Source: Laetiporus sulphureus 93-53
Taxonomy: Eukaryota > Basidiomycota > Agaricomycetes > Polyporales > Laetiporaceae
DNA: 64,000 bases
Direction of reading: 5' to 3'
NCBI RefSeq assembly: GCF_001632365.1
Contig: NW_024468517.1
Location: 46,461-110,460 of the forward strand
The position numbers were made by a program, and so were the translations under genes. Positions 23,048 through 35,063 of the stretch are shown piece after piece. Numbering within the stretch: the stretch's first letter is position 1; each line of letters starts with the position of its first letter. The notes beneath the pieces were generated by a model. The model did not search any database. It was not told where the DNA came from and was given only the letters and a program-made list of their open reading frames with translations.

Positions 23048-25331
23048 TCAGCTTGCGGGCGGCCTGCGTTTGCGCTTCACACTCGTTCTTCTGCTCCTCT
23101 CCTCGTCGCCGCTGGCCGCAGACGTGTCCGCAGCGCCTGCCATCGTCGCTTGCACTGCCTCTGCGCGAGACCGCACGCCCACGGTGAGCCGAGGGTCGAT
23201 CGCAATTGTCCCCGGGAGATTGACCTCATGAGGCAATCTTCGTCTCACGGGGGTGTCCCCGTGCATGTGTCCATGTTGTCCCGCGCTGTGCGCCGGTGGC
23301 TCGAACGTGAACGGCCCCGACGGAGGTCGTACACTGGCCGGCAGATCCGCTCCTCCTCCCCTCCCAGCCAGTTGCGCTTGACGGCCGCGCCGTTTCGCGG
23401 ACGTTACCCGCGGGCGCTCCGGACGTGTGGCACCACTGCCCGCCGTAGCGGCCGTCTTTGCCTTTCCCTTGCCTCGTCTTCGAGGCGCGTCCGCATAGAC
23501 GCATGGAGCAGAATTTCTTTCGCAAAGTGTGCACATTGGCGTCCTGCCATCGCATCGAGTCTTCCTGCCTACATTGCGGAAAATATTGAAATGGAACGGT
23601 CGCGTCAGGAACGTCAACACGTTGGCCGACCACAGGCAGGACGCACCTCGGCACCTATCGCACGCGATTTCAATCTTGCCCTTCCTCTTTTTCACCGGTG
23701 GTTCGCTGAGAGGAGACTCGCTGCTCTTGCTCAACGGACCTTCTAGATCGCCTTTGCCGCCGCTTGACGGACGAGCAGCTTGCCGCTCCTCCAACTGTGC
23801 ACGACGGCTGATATTGACTTCAGCACTTACAGCATCCTTCGGGCTTGGCCTCCTCAACGGCGGCAGAAGTACCTCCTCAGGCACGTCCCAGCTTGGTCGG
23901 CGACTCAAGCTCGGCAGCACCTCGTCCTCCACCACTGGAGAAGGCGGCACCGATATCCCCGGAGGCGAGTCTGCAAAGACGCTGAATCCAGAAGTCCGCG
24001 AATACGTTGGCGAATCTTGAGGCAGCTCGTCCTCAGAAGTGATATACGGGTCGCGCACGTACGCCGGACGCGGCTCCTGCGTTGGCGGCGTGCCAGGCCC
24101 TGGGTATGACCTCTGCGGCTCACATGAAAACGGACTAATCCAGTGGTATGAACTGTCGCCAGACGCCACTCGAAGTTCGCCAGGTCGTGGCCCCCGCGGC
24201 TCTAAACGCGACAGCCCGGCGATCGGTGCGATATAGGGTGGCAGTATGCTTCCTGGTCGGTGCAAATGGCCCACATATGTGGGTCCTGACGTGGCGGTTA
24301 GTCCATACCACGCATGGAGCGCGCCGAGATAGCTCACCAGGATAACTGTAATGGCGAGAATGGTCAAAAGGGTGTATATGGTGCGGCTGAGGGGCTGGCA
24401 AATGCTGCTCAGCACCGTGTACGTGCATCTCATAGCGTCGATCATAGCCGGGCTCATGAGTGAAATTCGTGGCGGGCTCGTCGCGATAGTCATATGGACG
24501 CAGGTGTGGCCTTTGTGGCGCCCATCCCCCCACGGGGTATGGCGCATAGTATCCACCCGGTGGCGGTGTGGCAAACCGATATGGGACGCCCCTGTGAGTG
24601 CCACTCCTTGAATCTGGTCCGTACGGCTCGTCGGGAATGCCTGGACCGGGCAAATGCCTCGTGCTGGCTTGCCCAAGTTCGCGTGCGTGCGTGTAGCTGT
24701 ACGCACGCAGTGGCCCGGCTCCTGGGCTCTCGTACCTCGTCGCATCGGCGGTATAGCTGGAACCTTCGTGAAAGCCCCCGCCGGCCAGAGAAAACGGCTC
24801 CGCCTGATATCTCGACGATGCAGCCGATCTGTGCGGATGTGGGATGTGGATTGGAGGCGGAGGGGCCCTGTGCGAGTGGTAGAGCGTGGATGGACCTGGT
24901 TCCCCGATTGCAGGGTAGAGCGATCGTCCGAGTGGCGGAAGCGTCGGATGCCTATGCGAGAATGTCTGCGGGCTCGTCGCAGACAGGCTGGGCAGAGATT
25001 CACGAGGGCTGGGGCCCTGCTGAGCGCCTTCTGGCGCTTCGAGCGGTGAGGGCGAGCTGGCCTCGCTTTCCCTCAAGGGCCATTCTGCAGGACCCAGTCT
25101 TCCGGGGGAGCGATCTCCTGCATATATGGGCGGTATAGAGCGGTGCTGGGCGTACCGTGGATTCCTGTGACCTCCAGACCGATGACTATGCTCTCCGTCC
25201 GACGAAGTCTCCGTCTGAGTCGCACCATGCTTGGGACCTGAATGCGGCTGCGGGCTGGCGAGGAGATGGGAATGGAGGGTTGGAGGCAAGGAGCTTTGCT
25301 TGTGTTGCCTGCTCTGGAGGTCTCCCGCCAT
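23048..25331 (-). CDS. Zn2Cys6 transcription factor (706 aa, zinc cluster in the C-terminal third)
   Basis: Exons are 25331-24338, 24252-23647 and 23568-23048, all in phase. The start is ATG 25329-25331 (MAGDLQSRQ). Upstream in-frame sequence has no ATG. The first ~430 residues are Pro/His/Ser/Tyr-rich and disordered (GGYYAPYPVGGW and similar). A basic KKRKGK leads into the zinc cluster CDRCRGRKTRCDGRTPMC...C at about residue 530, with standard spacing, followed by an RRRGKGKAK basic tail. The C-terminus is again disordered and basic. No fungal-specific MHR domain is visible. The intron 23569-23646 interrupts the zinc cluster at the same codon and phase as both clusters of the neighbouring gene. 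It is probably a nuclear DNA-binding regulator; its targets are unknown. Confidence 0.85.
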
Positions 25332-26542
25332 AGCTTGACGAGCCGTTCCTCGAGTGGCTACCGCTACGCTAGGCAACGCGGTTGCAAATGTCGCTCGGAA
25401 CAAGCAGCAGTGGCAAAGTTAATGAAGGTGGTTGGCCCATTCGACGGGAGGATCGCGGAAGGAGAAGAGGGGGGGAAAACTGCAGGTCCGCAGAGAGAGG
25501 GGCGGAAAGGTCTAGGAGCCCCCGTAACGGAGCAAAAGAGCGAGGGCACGGTCCGCTAAAGTTTGCTTCCGCTGGTGCACAAGGTCGCAGAGCCGCAAGC
25601 ATAAACCAAGCCGGGAAGGGTGCCGTAGTGCGCATTGTCAGCCTCGGCTTTGCAGGTGCGTGAGCATATCCGCCGTCCTGAGCCTGCGCCAGCCTAAGCG
25701 GGTGGCTCACTATTGTGCATCGTGATTACATTATCCGATTTGAATTCAAACGGGGTCCGACAGCCACCCTCGTGTTTTCGTGTCCCTCCTCCCCCGTCAT
25801 GTGTATCCGCGCATGCGGACGTCACCGCCTCTCGGAAGGAAAAAAAATAAATCGCATTTGTTGGACTTTAACATCGTATCATGAGCGAGGCGTCCCTTTA
25901 CCCTGGGTCACCGGTCACAGGTCACATAATCGAACACCCGCAACATGATCGACAATCTCGTATGTTTCGTCTCGACGACCTACTCCTATAGAACACCTTC
26001 CGGAATTGTACATGATTGCCCGCGAGGGTGGTAACCCGTTCCCAGCGGCAGTCGCACTCGCTCACCCTCCCGCGCTGACGAGCGCAACTGCAGCGCGTCC
26101 CCGGGCGACGCGGGTGACGGCCTCAGCCTGAAACTCGAGCGGCGTGCTGATAATAACGGCGCAGACCGACTCCGGGCGGCTAGTGGCACTGATCGACCGT
26201 AAGCGGACGACTTCCCAGGCAAAGAAGGTCGCCTGCGCAGAACGCTATCTCGATATATCTCCATGGGAATTGCGCATCGCTTAGATCCTCGGCGATCACA
26301 CCGTTCGCGAACTGAGCTGCTCGTTTCCCTGCTCTTTCTGCACCGTGCAGAGCGAGTTTTGCAGCGAATTTCGTGTCTTTCGTGGCCACAGTCTACGCGG
26401 AGACTGCCGGAAGGATTGGCCCCAGACGCCGAATTGGATATGCCCAAAAGGGGCGATGATCAATCTGACTCGCTGCGATTGGCCGTGTGGCGTCGGGATC
26501 AGTATTTTTCGCAGCCACCGCCCGCACGCGCCTCACAGCACC
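25332..26542. promoter_or_regulatory. Divergent promoter region between the Zn2Cys6 gene and ILV3
   Basis: 1.2 kb without a recognisable gene. Visible motifs are three head-to-tail 7-mers at 25906-25926, and near ILV3 a TGACTC (26466-26471, half of a Gcn4-type site) followed by ATTGG (26478-26482, an inverted CCAAT box) about 60 bp before the ILV3 start. A regulatory role is inferred from position only. Confidence 0.45.
25906..25926. repeat. Three direct copies of the 7-mer GGTCACM
   Basis: GGTCACC, GGTCACA and GGTCACA lie end to end in the divergent intergenic region. The tight head-to-tail packing looks like a binding-site array for a regulator, but no factor can be named. Confidence 0.6.
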
Positions 26543-28945
26543 ATGCACCCAAGGACGTCCTCGCTCCCTGCCAGGTGCCACTCCCGCCTCCGCGCCTCGC
26601 GAAGATGTCTCGCGACGTCCGCGCCCCGCTCTGCGGAAAAGGTGATCATGAACCGCTACAGCCGGACCGTCACCCAGGGCAAGAGCCAGGGTGCGAGCCA
26701 GGCCATGCTCTATGCAACCGAGGGCATCACGACCGACGATGATTTCAACAAGGCTATGGTCGGCGTCGCGAGTGTTTGGTGAGCTGCGATGCGACATGCT
26801 GCACTGCTCGGTATGACTCATAGTGACGCAGGTACGAGGGCAACCCGTAAGTGTTGACGGTGCCACACCCTGGAGTGAACTTATGGATGGAACGTAGCTG
26901 CAATCGACATCTCCTAGGACTAGGTAAAGCAGCCAAGAAGTCATTGACTGACACAGGGATCATTGGGTACCAGTTTGGGACTGTTGGAGTTAGGTTTGTC
27001 GCGTATAGCCCATACGCGCCGTGAAGCTTTGTCTCATCGCTGGTAACTCTATGTAGCGATGGAATTAGCATGGGTACACGAGGAATGTCATATTCTCTCC
27101 AGTCGCGCGACCTCATCGCGGACCAGGTCGAGACAGCGGCTGGAGGCCATTGGCTCGACGGTGTGGTCACCATTCCTGGCTGCGACAAGAACATGCCCGG
27201 TGTCCTGATAGCCCGTGCGTCTCCTGCGATAATATCGCGGTCTCTGTGCTAATTTCCGGATGCGTCGGTTCACTCCAGTGGGCAGGCTGAACCGCCCAGG
27301 CATCATGTTGTACGGCGGCACCATCCGCGCAGGGTCCTGTGCGGGCGCGCCAAAGCTCGACATCGTCTCGGCCTTCCAGGCCTATGGGAAATACCTCCAG
27401 GAGGGCAAGACCGAGGCCGCTGAACGGGAGCGGTATCAAACGATCCGCTACGCCTGTCCCGGCCCAGGTGCCTGCGGTGGGGTAAGTCACACGCCGCCCC
27501 CTGATGCGCCTCTGCTCACAGGGGTCTCCGAAGATGTACACGGCGAACACCATGGCGAGCGCTGCGGAGGCGCTTGGTATGACGCTGCCCGGGTCCTCGT
27601 CGTTCCCTGCCGAGTCGCCAGAGAAGACGAAGGAATGCGAGGCCATCGGGCCTGCGATGCGCAACCTCCTCGAGAAAAATATTCTTCCGCGCGATATCAT
27701 GACTCGCTCGGCCTTTGAGAACGCGATGGTGATTGTTTTTGTGGCCGATTGGCAGCTCGCACGTGCTCATGTCACACAGGTTCTGACGATGATCCTCGGT
27801 GGCTCCACGAATGCCGTGCTCCACCTGATTGCCATCGCCCGCTCCGTCGGCATCACGCTGACGCTGGACGACTTCCAAAATGTGTCTGACAGGACGCCGT
27901 TCCTCGCAAATCTGAAGCCGAGCGGTAAATATGTCATGGAAGACGTGTATAAGCTCGGCGGCATTCCCAGTATGTCTCTCTCGGAGACGGAGTCACGCCG
28001 GACATTCTGACACAATCTGCAGAGATTCTGGCTTATCTGCTGAAAAATAAACGGATCGACGGAAACAACATCACTGTCACGGGTCGGACGCTCGGCGAGA
28101 ATCTAGAGCGGTGGACCCACGAGCACGGCGAGCTTTCCTTCACCAATCAGGACATTATCCGTCCGCTGGAAAACCCAATCAAGGAAACTGGGCATTTGAG
28201 GTTAGTAATCGCGGTCGAAATCTAAATTGTATCTGCCAGGCAAGGACCCTAATTATCAAACCATCGACAGAATCCTCTACGGAAATCTCGCGCCTGGCGG
28301 AGCGGTCGCAAAAATCACTGGAAAGGAGGGGCTCGGATTCACTGGCAAGGCACGCGCATTCGACACCGAGGATGACTTTGTCGCCGCCGTCGAGAGCGGC
28401 TCGATCAAGAAGGGCGAGAAGACTGTCGTCGTGCTCAGGTATCTGGGCCCGAAGGGCGGACCTGGTAGCTCGCTCCTTTCTTCGACGATGTTTTCATGAA
28501 CTGACCGCCACCGCCACAGGTATGCCTGAGATGCTCAAGCCGACGAGTCTGATCATGGGCGCGGGCCTGGGTCACGACGTTGCGTGTCTGACGGATGGGC
28601 GCTTTAGTGGCGGGTATGTCTTTCCGGGCGATTGTTGCAAAAATTAATTCACGCTCATCCCCTCTAAATAATAATTTTTTCTTTCTGCACAGTTCACATG
28701 GCTTCTGCATCGGCCACGTCGTTCCTGAGGCGCAGGTGGGAGGACCGATCGCGCTGGTTCAGGATGGCGATGTCATCTCGGTCGATGCGGTCAAGAACAC
28801 GATGGAGCTGCGGGTGTCTCCAGAGGAGCTGCAGCGCAGGAGGGAAGCGTGGAAAGCGCCCCCGCTGAAGGTAGCGCAGGGAACGCTGTACAAGTACGTG
28901 AAGGTGGTCGAGGATGCTAGTCAAGGATGCGTTACAGACGCATGA
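26543..28945 (+). CDS. ILV3: Dihydroxy-acid dehydratase, mitochondrial
   Basis: This enzyme carries out the third step of valine, leucine and isoleucine synthesis, dehydrating dihydroxy acids with an Fe-S cluster. Exons are 26543-26778, 26832-26846, 26898-26993, 27057-27214, 27279-27481, 27534-27728, 27780-27969, 28023-28200, 28271-28464, 28520-28613 and 28693-28945, giving 603 aa. The first ~30 residues are Arg/Ser-rich without acids, typical of a mitochondrial targeting peptide. Cluster and active-site landmarks are [13 protein letters not shown] and [16 protein letters not shown], then [10 protein letters not shown] and [18 protein letters not shown]. Exon 2 has only 15 bp. The intron after ACGG is best taken as 27482-27533 (AAG acceptor). 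The nearer CAG would insert four residues into a conserved motif. A Gcn4-type half-site lies upstream. Confidence 0.96.
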
Positions 28946-29694
28946 GAGCCACGCCAGCTTAGATGGATGTGGTGCAGGGGAGTAAATTCCCGTCGGTAGA
29001 TATGTTTGGAAAAGGCGTTTGTTCTACTCTCACATGGCCCACTTGTTAGTAGGATTTTATTTAGAACAATACGCGCATTGTTACACTATGACAGGTTCAT
29101 CTCCGTCCGTCCAGTGTGTGCAGTTGCCCGACGGCGCCGCCGCCGGAAGCGGGATTTCCTAAACAAGTGAATCGTCGGCGGAACGACAGGAGTGCGCTTC
29201 CAGGTAAAACATCACCGCCGGCTTCGTTCATCCGGTCCCTTTCTAACAGGCATCCTTGTCCTAACCCTCTTTGGACGGTCCCCCAAACTTCATTTCCGTG
29301 GGAGCTCTCTGGGCTCTTTCCCGAGTTTCATCTCACCGTGGGTCATGGACTCGCTGGGCGTGAGCACGTCGCGCAGCAGATGTGAATGGACCATGTGAAA
29401 TCATGCTACATGTTATTCGTGAACGTGCTTTGCTCACAAAAGCGGATACAAGAAGTCGTTTTGCACTAAAGTAGCCCCGCTGTGGTAAATGAGCGTTAGA
29501 TAGTTCATAACGAAATGGCGCAAATACCGGTCACAAGAAAATGTTAGGAATGCAGTAGAAGGGCAGTGTTTAGCTAAAATACCAAGCCCAGCCTAGACTC
29601 CGCTAGCAAATATGGCAAAGACAAAGGAGTCGCCGTCGCCGAAAGAGGTGCACACGACGGGGGCCGCCGCCGGCAGAGAGGATGAATCAGGGGT
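28946..29694. other. Convergent 3' region between ILV3 and RIO1
   Basis: AT-richer UTR-type sequence; no gene or RNA recognised. Confidence 0.45.
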
Positions 29695-32093
29695 TCATCC
29701 GCCGCGCGCGGTCGCCTTGATCTTGCGGTTCTTCTCGGCCTTCGGGATCTTGTGTTTCCGCCGCTCGCGCGCCTCAACCTTCACCGCCTTCTTCCGCTCC
29801 TGCACGGCAGTTGGTCAGTATATTTATATTGCTATCGTTACGCTCGAGAAAGGATGCTGTACGCGAGTAGAGATGAAGAAGAGAGGGTTGGGAACAGGGG
29901 GGACGCACTTTCTTTGCCTCTTTATCTTCATGCCGATGTCCGCGCGGTTGCTTCTCCTCGAACGATACCTCCTCAGCGCCTGAGCTCTCGTCTTCCGCAT
30001 CCGAGCTGGAGCCTTCGCCGTCGACTTCGCTGCCCACCTCCTGCGCCTCTAGCGCATTAACCCGCCCCTCATCAGCGTCGTCATGCTCCTTGAACCTGAC
30101 CCCGTTTGCCTTGTGATTCTGCACCACCACCACGTCGCCGCCTTCCACCAACTTCAGCGCGCTCTTCGGCTCATTCTTGGGGCCGACGATGCCGATCGTG
30201 TCCTTATAAATAAGCTTGGCGCCCTCCCCGCGGGTGAGCACGTCGACGTCGCGCTCAGGGTCATACACCTCGTTGAGCGTGCGCGGAATGTACGACCGTA
30301 GAAAGACCGAGTCCTCGTGCGCGGCATCCGCGACTGCCTTCGCATCGCTGAGAGCACTCATCTCTCTGTCTACGTCTGCTGCAGGCTCGGGCTCGGGCTC
30401 TTCCATCCACAGGCGCAGGACTGCTGTCTCTTCTTGGTCTGCAGAGCCAGGGAGCACCTCGCGCGTGACATAGTCGAATGCGCGCCGTAGACCGATGGTG
30501 CGCACGCCGCGCTTGCCAAAGAAGTCCTCGATGTTGCGCAGGTCGGCGCGGAGGAAGTCGAATGCGTGTGGATGGTCGTGCTCGACGGACTGTGAGACGT
30601 CGATGATGTAGAGGTGGCCGCGCTGCTCGGTGGGTGAGGCAGCGTCCGACTGGGGAGGGGAGGAAGGCGGGGGCGAGTCCTCGATGTGGTAGAGGACGTT
30701 GTACTCGGAGAGATCGGCATGCACGAGCTTGCAGATCAGGAACATCTTGCGCGTCATGCAGAGCAGCTCGACATACAGGTCGGGATAGGCAGACTCGGGA
30801 ATGTCGGCATCTTTCAATCGTGGGGAGGCCCTGCAGTCGGAAGTGCGCTGAGCATGTTTGCCTGCAATAACTGCCTATACGGCAAGACATGAACGGACGC
30901 ACCAGCCCTCCTTGTCGCCTATGAAGCTCATGACCAGAACGTTTTCCCGTACCTCGATAGGCTCCGGGCAGAGGATACCTGCTACTACTAGACGTTTGAG
31001 GTTACGTACCTCTTTCTCTGCCCATAGCCGCACCATCTTGCGAGGGTTATGCCGGCTGCACGATTACTAAGTCCGTGCAGTACCACTCGGTACGCTGTAC
31101 GTACCTATAGCCTCGCCTGAAGCGGAACTCTCCTGTGACATATTTGTCGCGATCTTTAAATACCAGGATAGACGTCTTATAGATCTTCAATGCGAGATGT
31201 TTCCGGTCAGGCGTGAGTGCATGATATACATTCGCCTACATACGCCCACATGTGAGGAAGATAAAGAAAATATATTAAGCAACGGAATACAACGACAGGA
31301 GGATGCCTACATACTTCCTTGCCGGTACTAACGCACCCGTTCACCTCAAAAACCAGCCCTCGGCCGATCATTTTGAAAAGGATGATTCGTGTCCGGGGAT
31401 CGAGCACCTGCTCACTCGTGGCGCGGTCACTTTTGTCTTTCATGTTCGCAGTCGCCGACGGACCCTTTCTGTTCACGCCTACTCCGAGGTCGTACGGCAT
31501 ATCGATGTCGCGGATGCGCGACGAGTACTTGGACAAGGCCTGCAGTTGGTCGGCAGTTTGGTCCTTTGCACGAGGTACAGATGCATTTGATGTAGACACA
31601 GCAGAAGGGGCGGCTTTCGCTGTTAGACGCGGTCGGTTGACTGCAGGCAAAGCAGCGACAGTAGCTCGGGAGTTGATCGCGGATGCAACGCCCTGTGCAG
31701 ATCCAGTGCGCACGGCTACGTGTTGCTTCAAGCGATTGTACTGTTTTGTGAAGTCTGCGTGGGCGGTTCGTCTCGGTGAGTAGCGTACCGGGTCGAGCAC
31801 GACATACCTCGCTCGGCGATTTCCCAATCTTCGTCTTCGGCACGGAGCGTCTGGAAGACCGAGGCTTCGAGCTCGTCCTCTTCTTCCTCGAACGCGTCGC
31901 GCTCTTCATCCTCGTCTTCGCTCTGTGACCATGCAAGGAGTGCTTCCTCATCGTCGATGTAGGCATGGCCCTCACGCGGGTTCAGAGGAGTGCTGCCAGT
32001 CTCTGCTGTGGGTGCGCCAGGCTTATCATCGGGAGCATCGTCAAACTGGCCTTCCTCAACAACGTCGTGTGCGAGCCCGTTGCTGGACGACAT
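29695..32093 (-). CDS. RIO1: RIO1 atypical serine kinase
   Basis: This kinase/ATPase is needed for late 40S ribosome maturation and acts mostly in the cytoplasm. Exons are 32093-31808, 31754-31315, 31235-31105, 31055-30903, 30830-29909 and 29799-29695, giving 678 aa. An acidic N-terminus ([19 protein letters not shown]) precedes the RIO domain: [17 protein letters not shown], the loop [45 protein letters not shown], the catalytic [12 protein letters not shown] and the metal-binding [13 protein letters not shown]. The C-terminus is acidic and then strongly basic ([17 protein letters not shown]), as in yeast Rio1. The start is the [10 protein letters not shown] methionine; the in-frame sequence upstream has a further ATG only in a weaker position. 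It is transcribed away from the small membrane protein gene at 32301. Confidence 0.95.
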
Positions 32094-32300
32094 ACTGGTG
32101 TGTGTGAACCAGAGCGCGTATCGAAAATTCATGAGCGGGAGATCTGATTGGCTCGAGCTCACGTGATTCTCGGCCGATCTCGTCTCGGCCTTTGCCTTTG
32201 ACGTAGTCCCAGTGCCACCCCGCCCACCCAGACCTTCAGCGATGGTTTATATATCTCGCCCCGGTCTGCGACCTCCACCGTCATCTGTTTAACTCTTACC
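32094..32300. promoter_or_regulatory. Bidirectional promoter of RIO1 and a small membrane protein gene
   Basis: Only 207 bp separate the two divergent start codons. The region has a palindromic CACGTG (E-box type) near 32160 and a TATA-like TTTATATATC near 32247, about 55 bp before the plus-strand start. Co-regulation of the two genes is inferred. Confidence 0.55.
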
Positions 32301-33005
32301 ATGTCGCTGAGACAGCGAGTCCCTTTCCAGTCTTCTGCTGAGAACGAGCAGCAGGGCGAGGAGCACATCCTGGACGATCAAGGTGAGTGGCTAGCTGCAT
32401 GCGAAGTGTTACGACAGGCTAACATCCTCCTCGCAGAACAACAAGAGCTCATTGAGGGCCTTCGGAGACAGAGTGATGCCGCAACCAGTCAATATCTTTT
32501 CCTTGTCCAGGCTGTGATTGGTCTGTCGCTGCTGCTGTAAGTCTAAGCCGTCGAGCATTTGTCAACTTGCTGAGCACAATGCATCAGACACATCGTGTTC
32601 ATCCTTAGCGGAGACAATCCATTCTACGCTCTCCTTCCGTGGTTCGAGCCCCTTCCTCCTGCGATCCCGCTCTCTCCGTTCTTCGCCTTCCTGCACATCC
32701 TTCTCCATCTCAACCTCTTCTTGCTACTCCTACCGCCTGCACATCCTCTCATTCTCGCCATCGCCGGCCTTCCGTTCCCACTCTCCCTCATCACTCTTCC
32801 GCTCGCGTTTACGTTCGTCGGCCCGTTCACTCTGGGCGCACCTGCGCTGTCGCTGCTGTTTTTGGCTGGCTGGCCGGAGGTCTTCTGGTGGAGCGTGCTC
32901 GCGGGATTGACGTGGTTCGTGTATAGCGTGAAGAACTGGAATGAACAGAGTGATGTAGAGATTAGAGAGTTAGAGGGTTTGAGGTACGATGCGAGGGGCG
33001 CATGA
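32301..33005 (+). CDS. Small multi-pass membrane protein, function unknown (199 aa)
   Basis: Exons are 32301-32382, 32437-32536 and 32588-33005, and the phases match. A hydrophilic N-terminus of about 40 residues (RQRVPFQSSAENEQQGEE) includes a short possible coiled coil (EQQELIEGLRRQ). About four to five hydrophobic segments follow: YLFLVQAVIGLSLLL continuing across the second intron, AFLHILLHLNLFLLLL, LILAIAGLPFPLSLITLPLAF, TLGAPALSLLFLAG and WSVLAGLTWFVYSV. The C-terminal ~25 residues are charged. I do not recognise the family and no catalytic motif is visible. The ER or another endomembrane is a guess from topology. Confidence 0.75.
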
Positions 33006-33710
33006 CGGCAATGAAGCGAAACGTGGAAAAGCTATGATATCCGAGGTGAGTCTGGTCTATTGCTTATGCAGGTAGAGGTGTTTCCGTCCTCATCGTCCAT
33101 GATCCAGCATATAAACTGAACATTGAGAAACAAATGTATGTGCCTGTATAGTAAACCATGACATGGGATCGCAAGGTACAATCTTAGCAAGTGTCATCTC
33201 AACCGATTTCATGATTATCAATTGTTCCTCCCCACTTGGGCTTGAACGCGCACTTCTCATCGTCATCTCTTGATTGCGCATGTTGAAGAGATCCTTCCAG
33301 TAATCACCCCGCTGTTTGCAGAGCCCAAGTCATCTTCCTGCCTCCAACAGTGTAAGTTGATCTGGAGGCCGATTCGATGTGGTTCAAGACTTCAAGGGAT
33401 GCTAGAGCACGCTGCCGCAGACATTCATCTCTAACGAGGAATAAAAAATGCCGAGCATTTTTTTTGGACATGAACTGGCTGAGGTGGGTATAGGAGCCTA
33501 ATAACTAGATGACCAAGTCTGATAGTGGCCGCTATCGTACTACAAGAAAACCTGTCACGAATGTCGGCCCGACGCGCCTGTCACGCATGGTCACCTTTCC
33601 TGTCACACCGCAGTTAAGGGCTGCGTTGGCTCAGGGTTGTAACAAATGGAAAACACATTTCAATCATGCCTACCTCTCAACAGTCCCTTCAATGTGTTGC
33701 AACTCTCTTT
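33006..33710. other. Intergenic, left flank of the fold-back element
   Basis: No gene recognised. It contains a poly-T tract near 33458 and repeated CTGTCAC words at 33550-33605 without clear structure. Confidence 0.4.
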
Positions 33711-34326
33711 CACTGCAGACATGAAGCGATTTGCACACGTGGCAAATGCTTAGCAAATGTCAACAGGTTTTTTGCCTTTGTGATCTCAATTTGCTATGGT
33801 TCCTTCCCACATTCCGTATTAAGTATTTGCATATAATATGTTGGAGGCAGAAATTTAAAATCATATATTTTAAGAAATGACACCATTTTCAAACTCACCA
33901 AATACATTTAGAATTTGAGTGCTGTTGAATGTAATCATACATTTTTGAATTCCAAACCATCACATGTATAAAATACCCAGTAGCAGATGAAGGTGTAATT
34001 ACGAATGACTTCAGTAGGGAAGTAGAATGTAGGCATAATTACACCTTCGTCTGCTACTGGGTATTTTATACATGTGATGATTTGGAATTCAAAATTGTAT
34101 GATTACATTCAACAGCACTCAAATTCTAAATGTATTTGGTGAGTTTAAAAATGGTGTCATTTCTTAAAATATATGATTTTAAATTTCTGCCTCCAACATA
34201 TTATATGCAAATACTTAATACAGAATGTGGGAAGGAACCATAGCAAATTAAGATCACAAAGGCAAAAAACCTGTCGACATTTGCTAAGCATTTGCCACGT
34301 ATGCAAAACGCTTCATGTCTGCGGTG
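33711..34326. mobile_element. Fold-back inverted repeat, two ~291-bp arms around a ~34-bp spacer
   Basis: The left arm (33711 to about 34001) and the right arm (about 34036 to 34326) are reverse complements. I counted 11 mismatches over about 291 positions (near 96% identity), nine of them transitions. The unit is AT-rich compared with its surroundings. Ends read CACTGCAGAC and GTCTGCGGTG. A possible short target duplication is TTT on both sides, but this is weak. No coding frame for a transposase is present. It looks like a fold-back or MITE-type DNA element; CACTG ends suit the CACTA/EnSpm group, which is tentative. A transcript across it would form a long hairpin. Confidence 0.85.
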
Positions 34327-35063
34327 TTTCTTCGACGTTGAAGCGAGATAGTGGACATTTCCGGAGGCCTTGTATCACGTGACCGTGTTCTCGCCTCAGC
34401 GACGGTGCCCTATAGACTGCGATTGTAAGCTAACCCCGCAGTCAAGTTGAGATCTCAGAAACGGTACGAGAGGCGCATCCTACCTGAGGCTAAGAGCTGT
34501 AGATCATTTTGTTCAGCTGCCGAGATGGTCGTACCACGCGTAACTGCGTTCGAGATGTCCTGAACGCAACATCACCATCAATCATGCTATGCTTTGAAGA
34601 GCCGACCGTCAGAGCCACCTCGTCACTAATCTAACACTAAGGATAGACAACTACTACACGTACAACAGGAAGACGCCAGCAGCGGCGCATAAACGCGAAG
34701 TCAACCGACCATAACAATAGGATTTGTACTCTGAGGGGAGAGGGCATAGATCTGAGCAGTCCGCGAGCGTAGCCAATAGAGGCCCGGTATGTGCGCGCAG
34801 CGGGGCTCGAGTAAAACAGCAAGAGGTGTGAGAGAAAACGAAGAGCGTCCAGCACGCTAGAAGGAGCCAAGTCCGCGCTTCGAAAAAGAATAGGACAGAA
34901 CCACAAGGCGTGTACCATATCTCGACTTTGACAGCCCGCTTCGGTGCGCCCAAGCAAGACATCGAGAATCGAGACACCCAAGAGACTCCCATGGCGCAGT
35001 GCTTGTTATCATCTGATCATAACCCAGGGAACTTTTGGATGGCAACAGGGCTTTTTCAAAGTA
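34327..35063. other. Intergenic, right flank of the fold-back element
   Basis: Short frames only; no family recognised. Confidence 0.4.

Noticed and set aside
25332..26542. Leu3-type CCGG palindromes upstream of ILV3
   Set aside because: I looked for CCGGNNCCGG and did not find a match.
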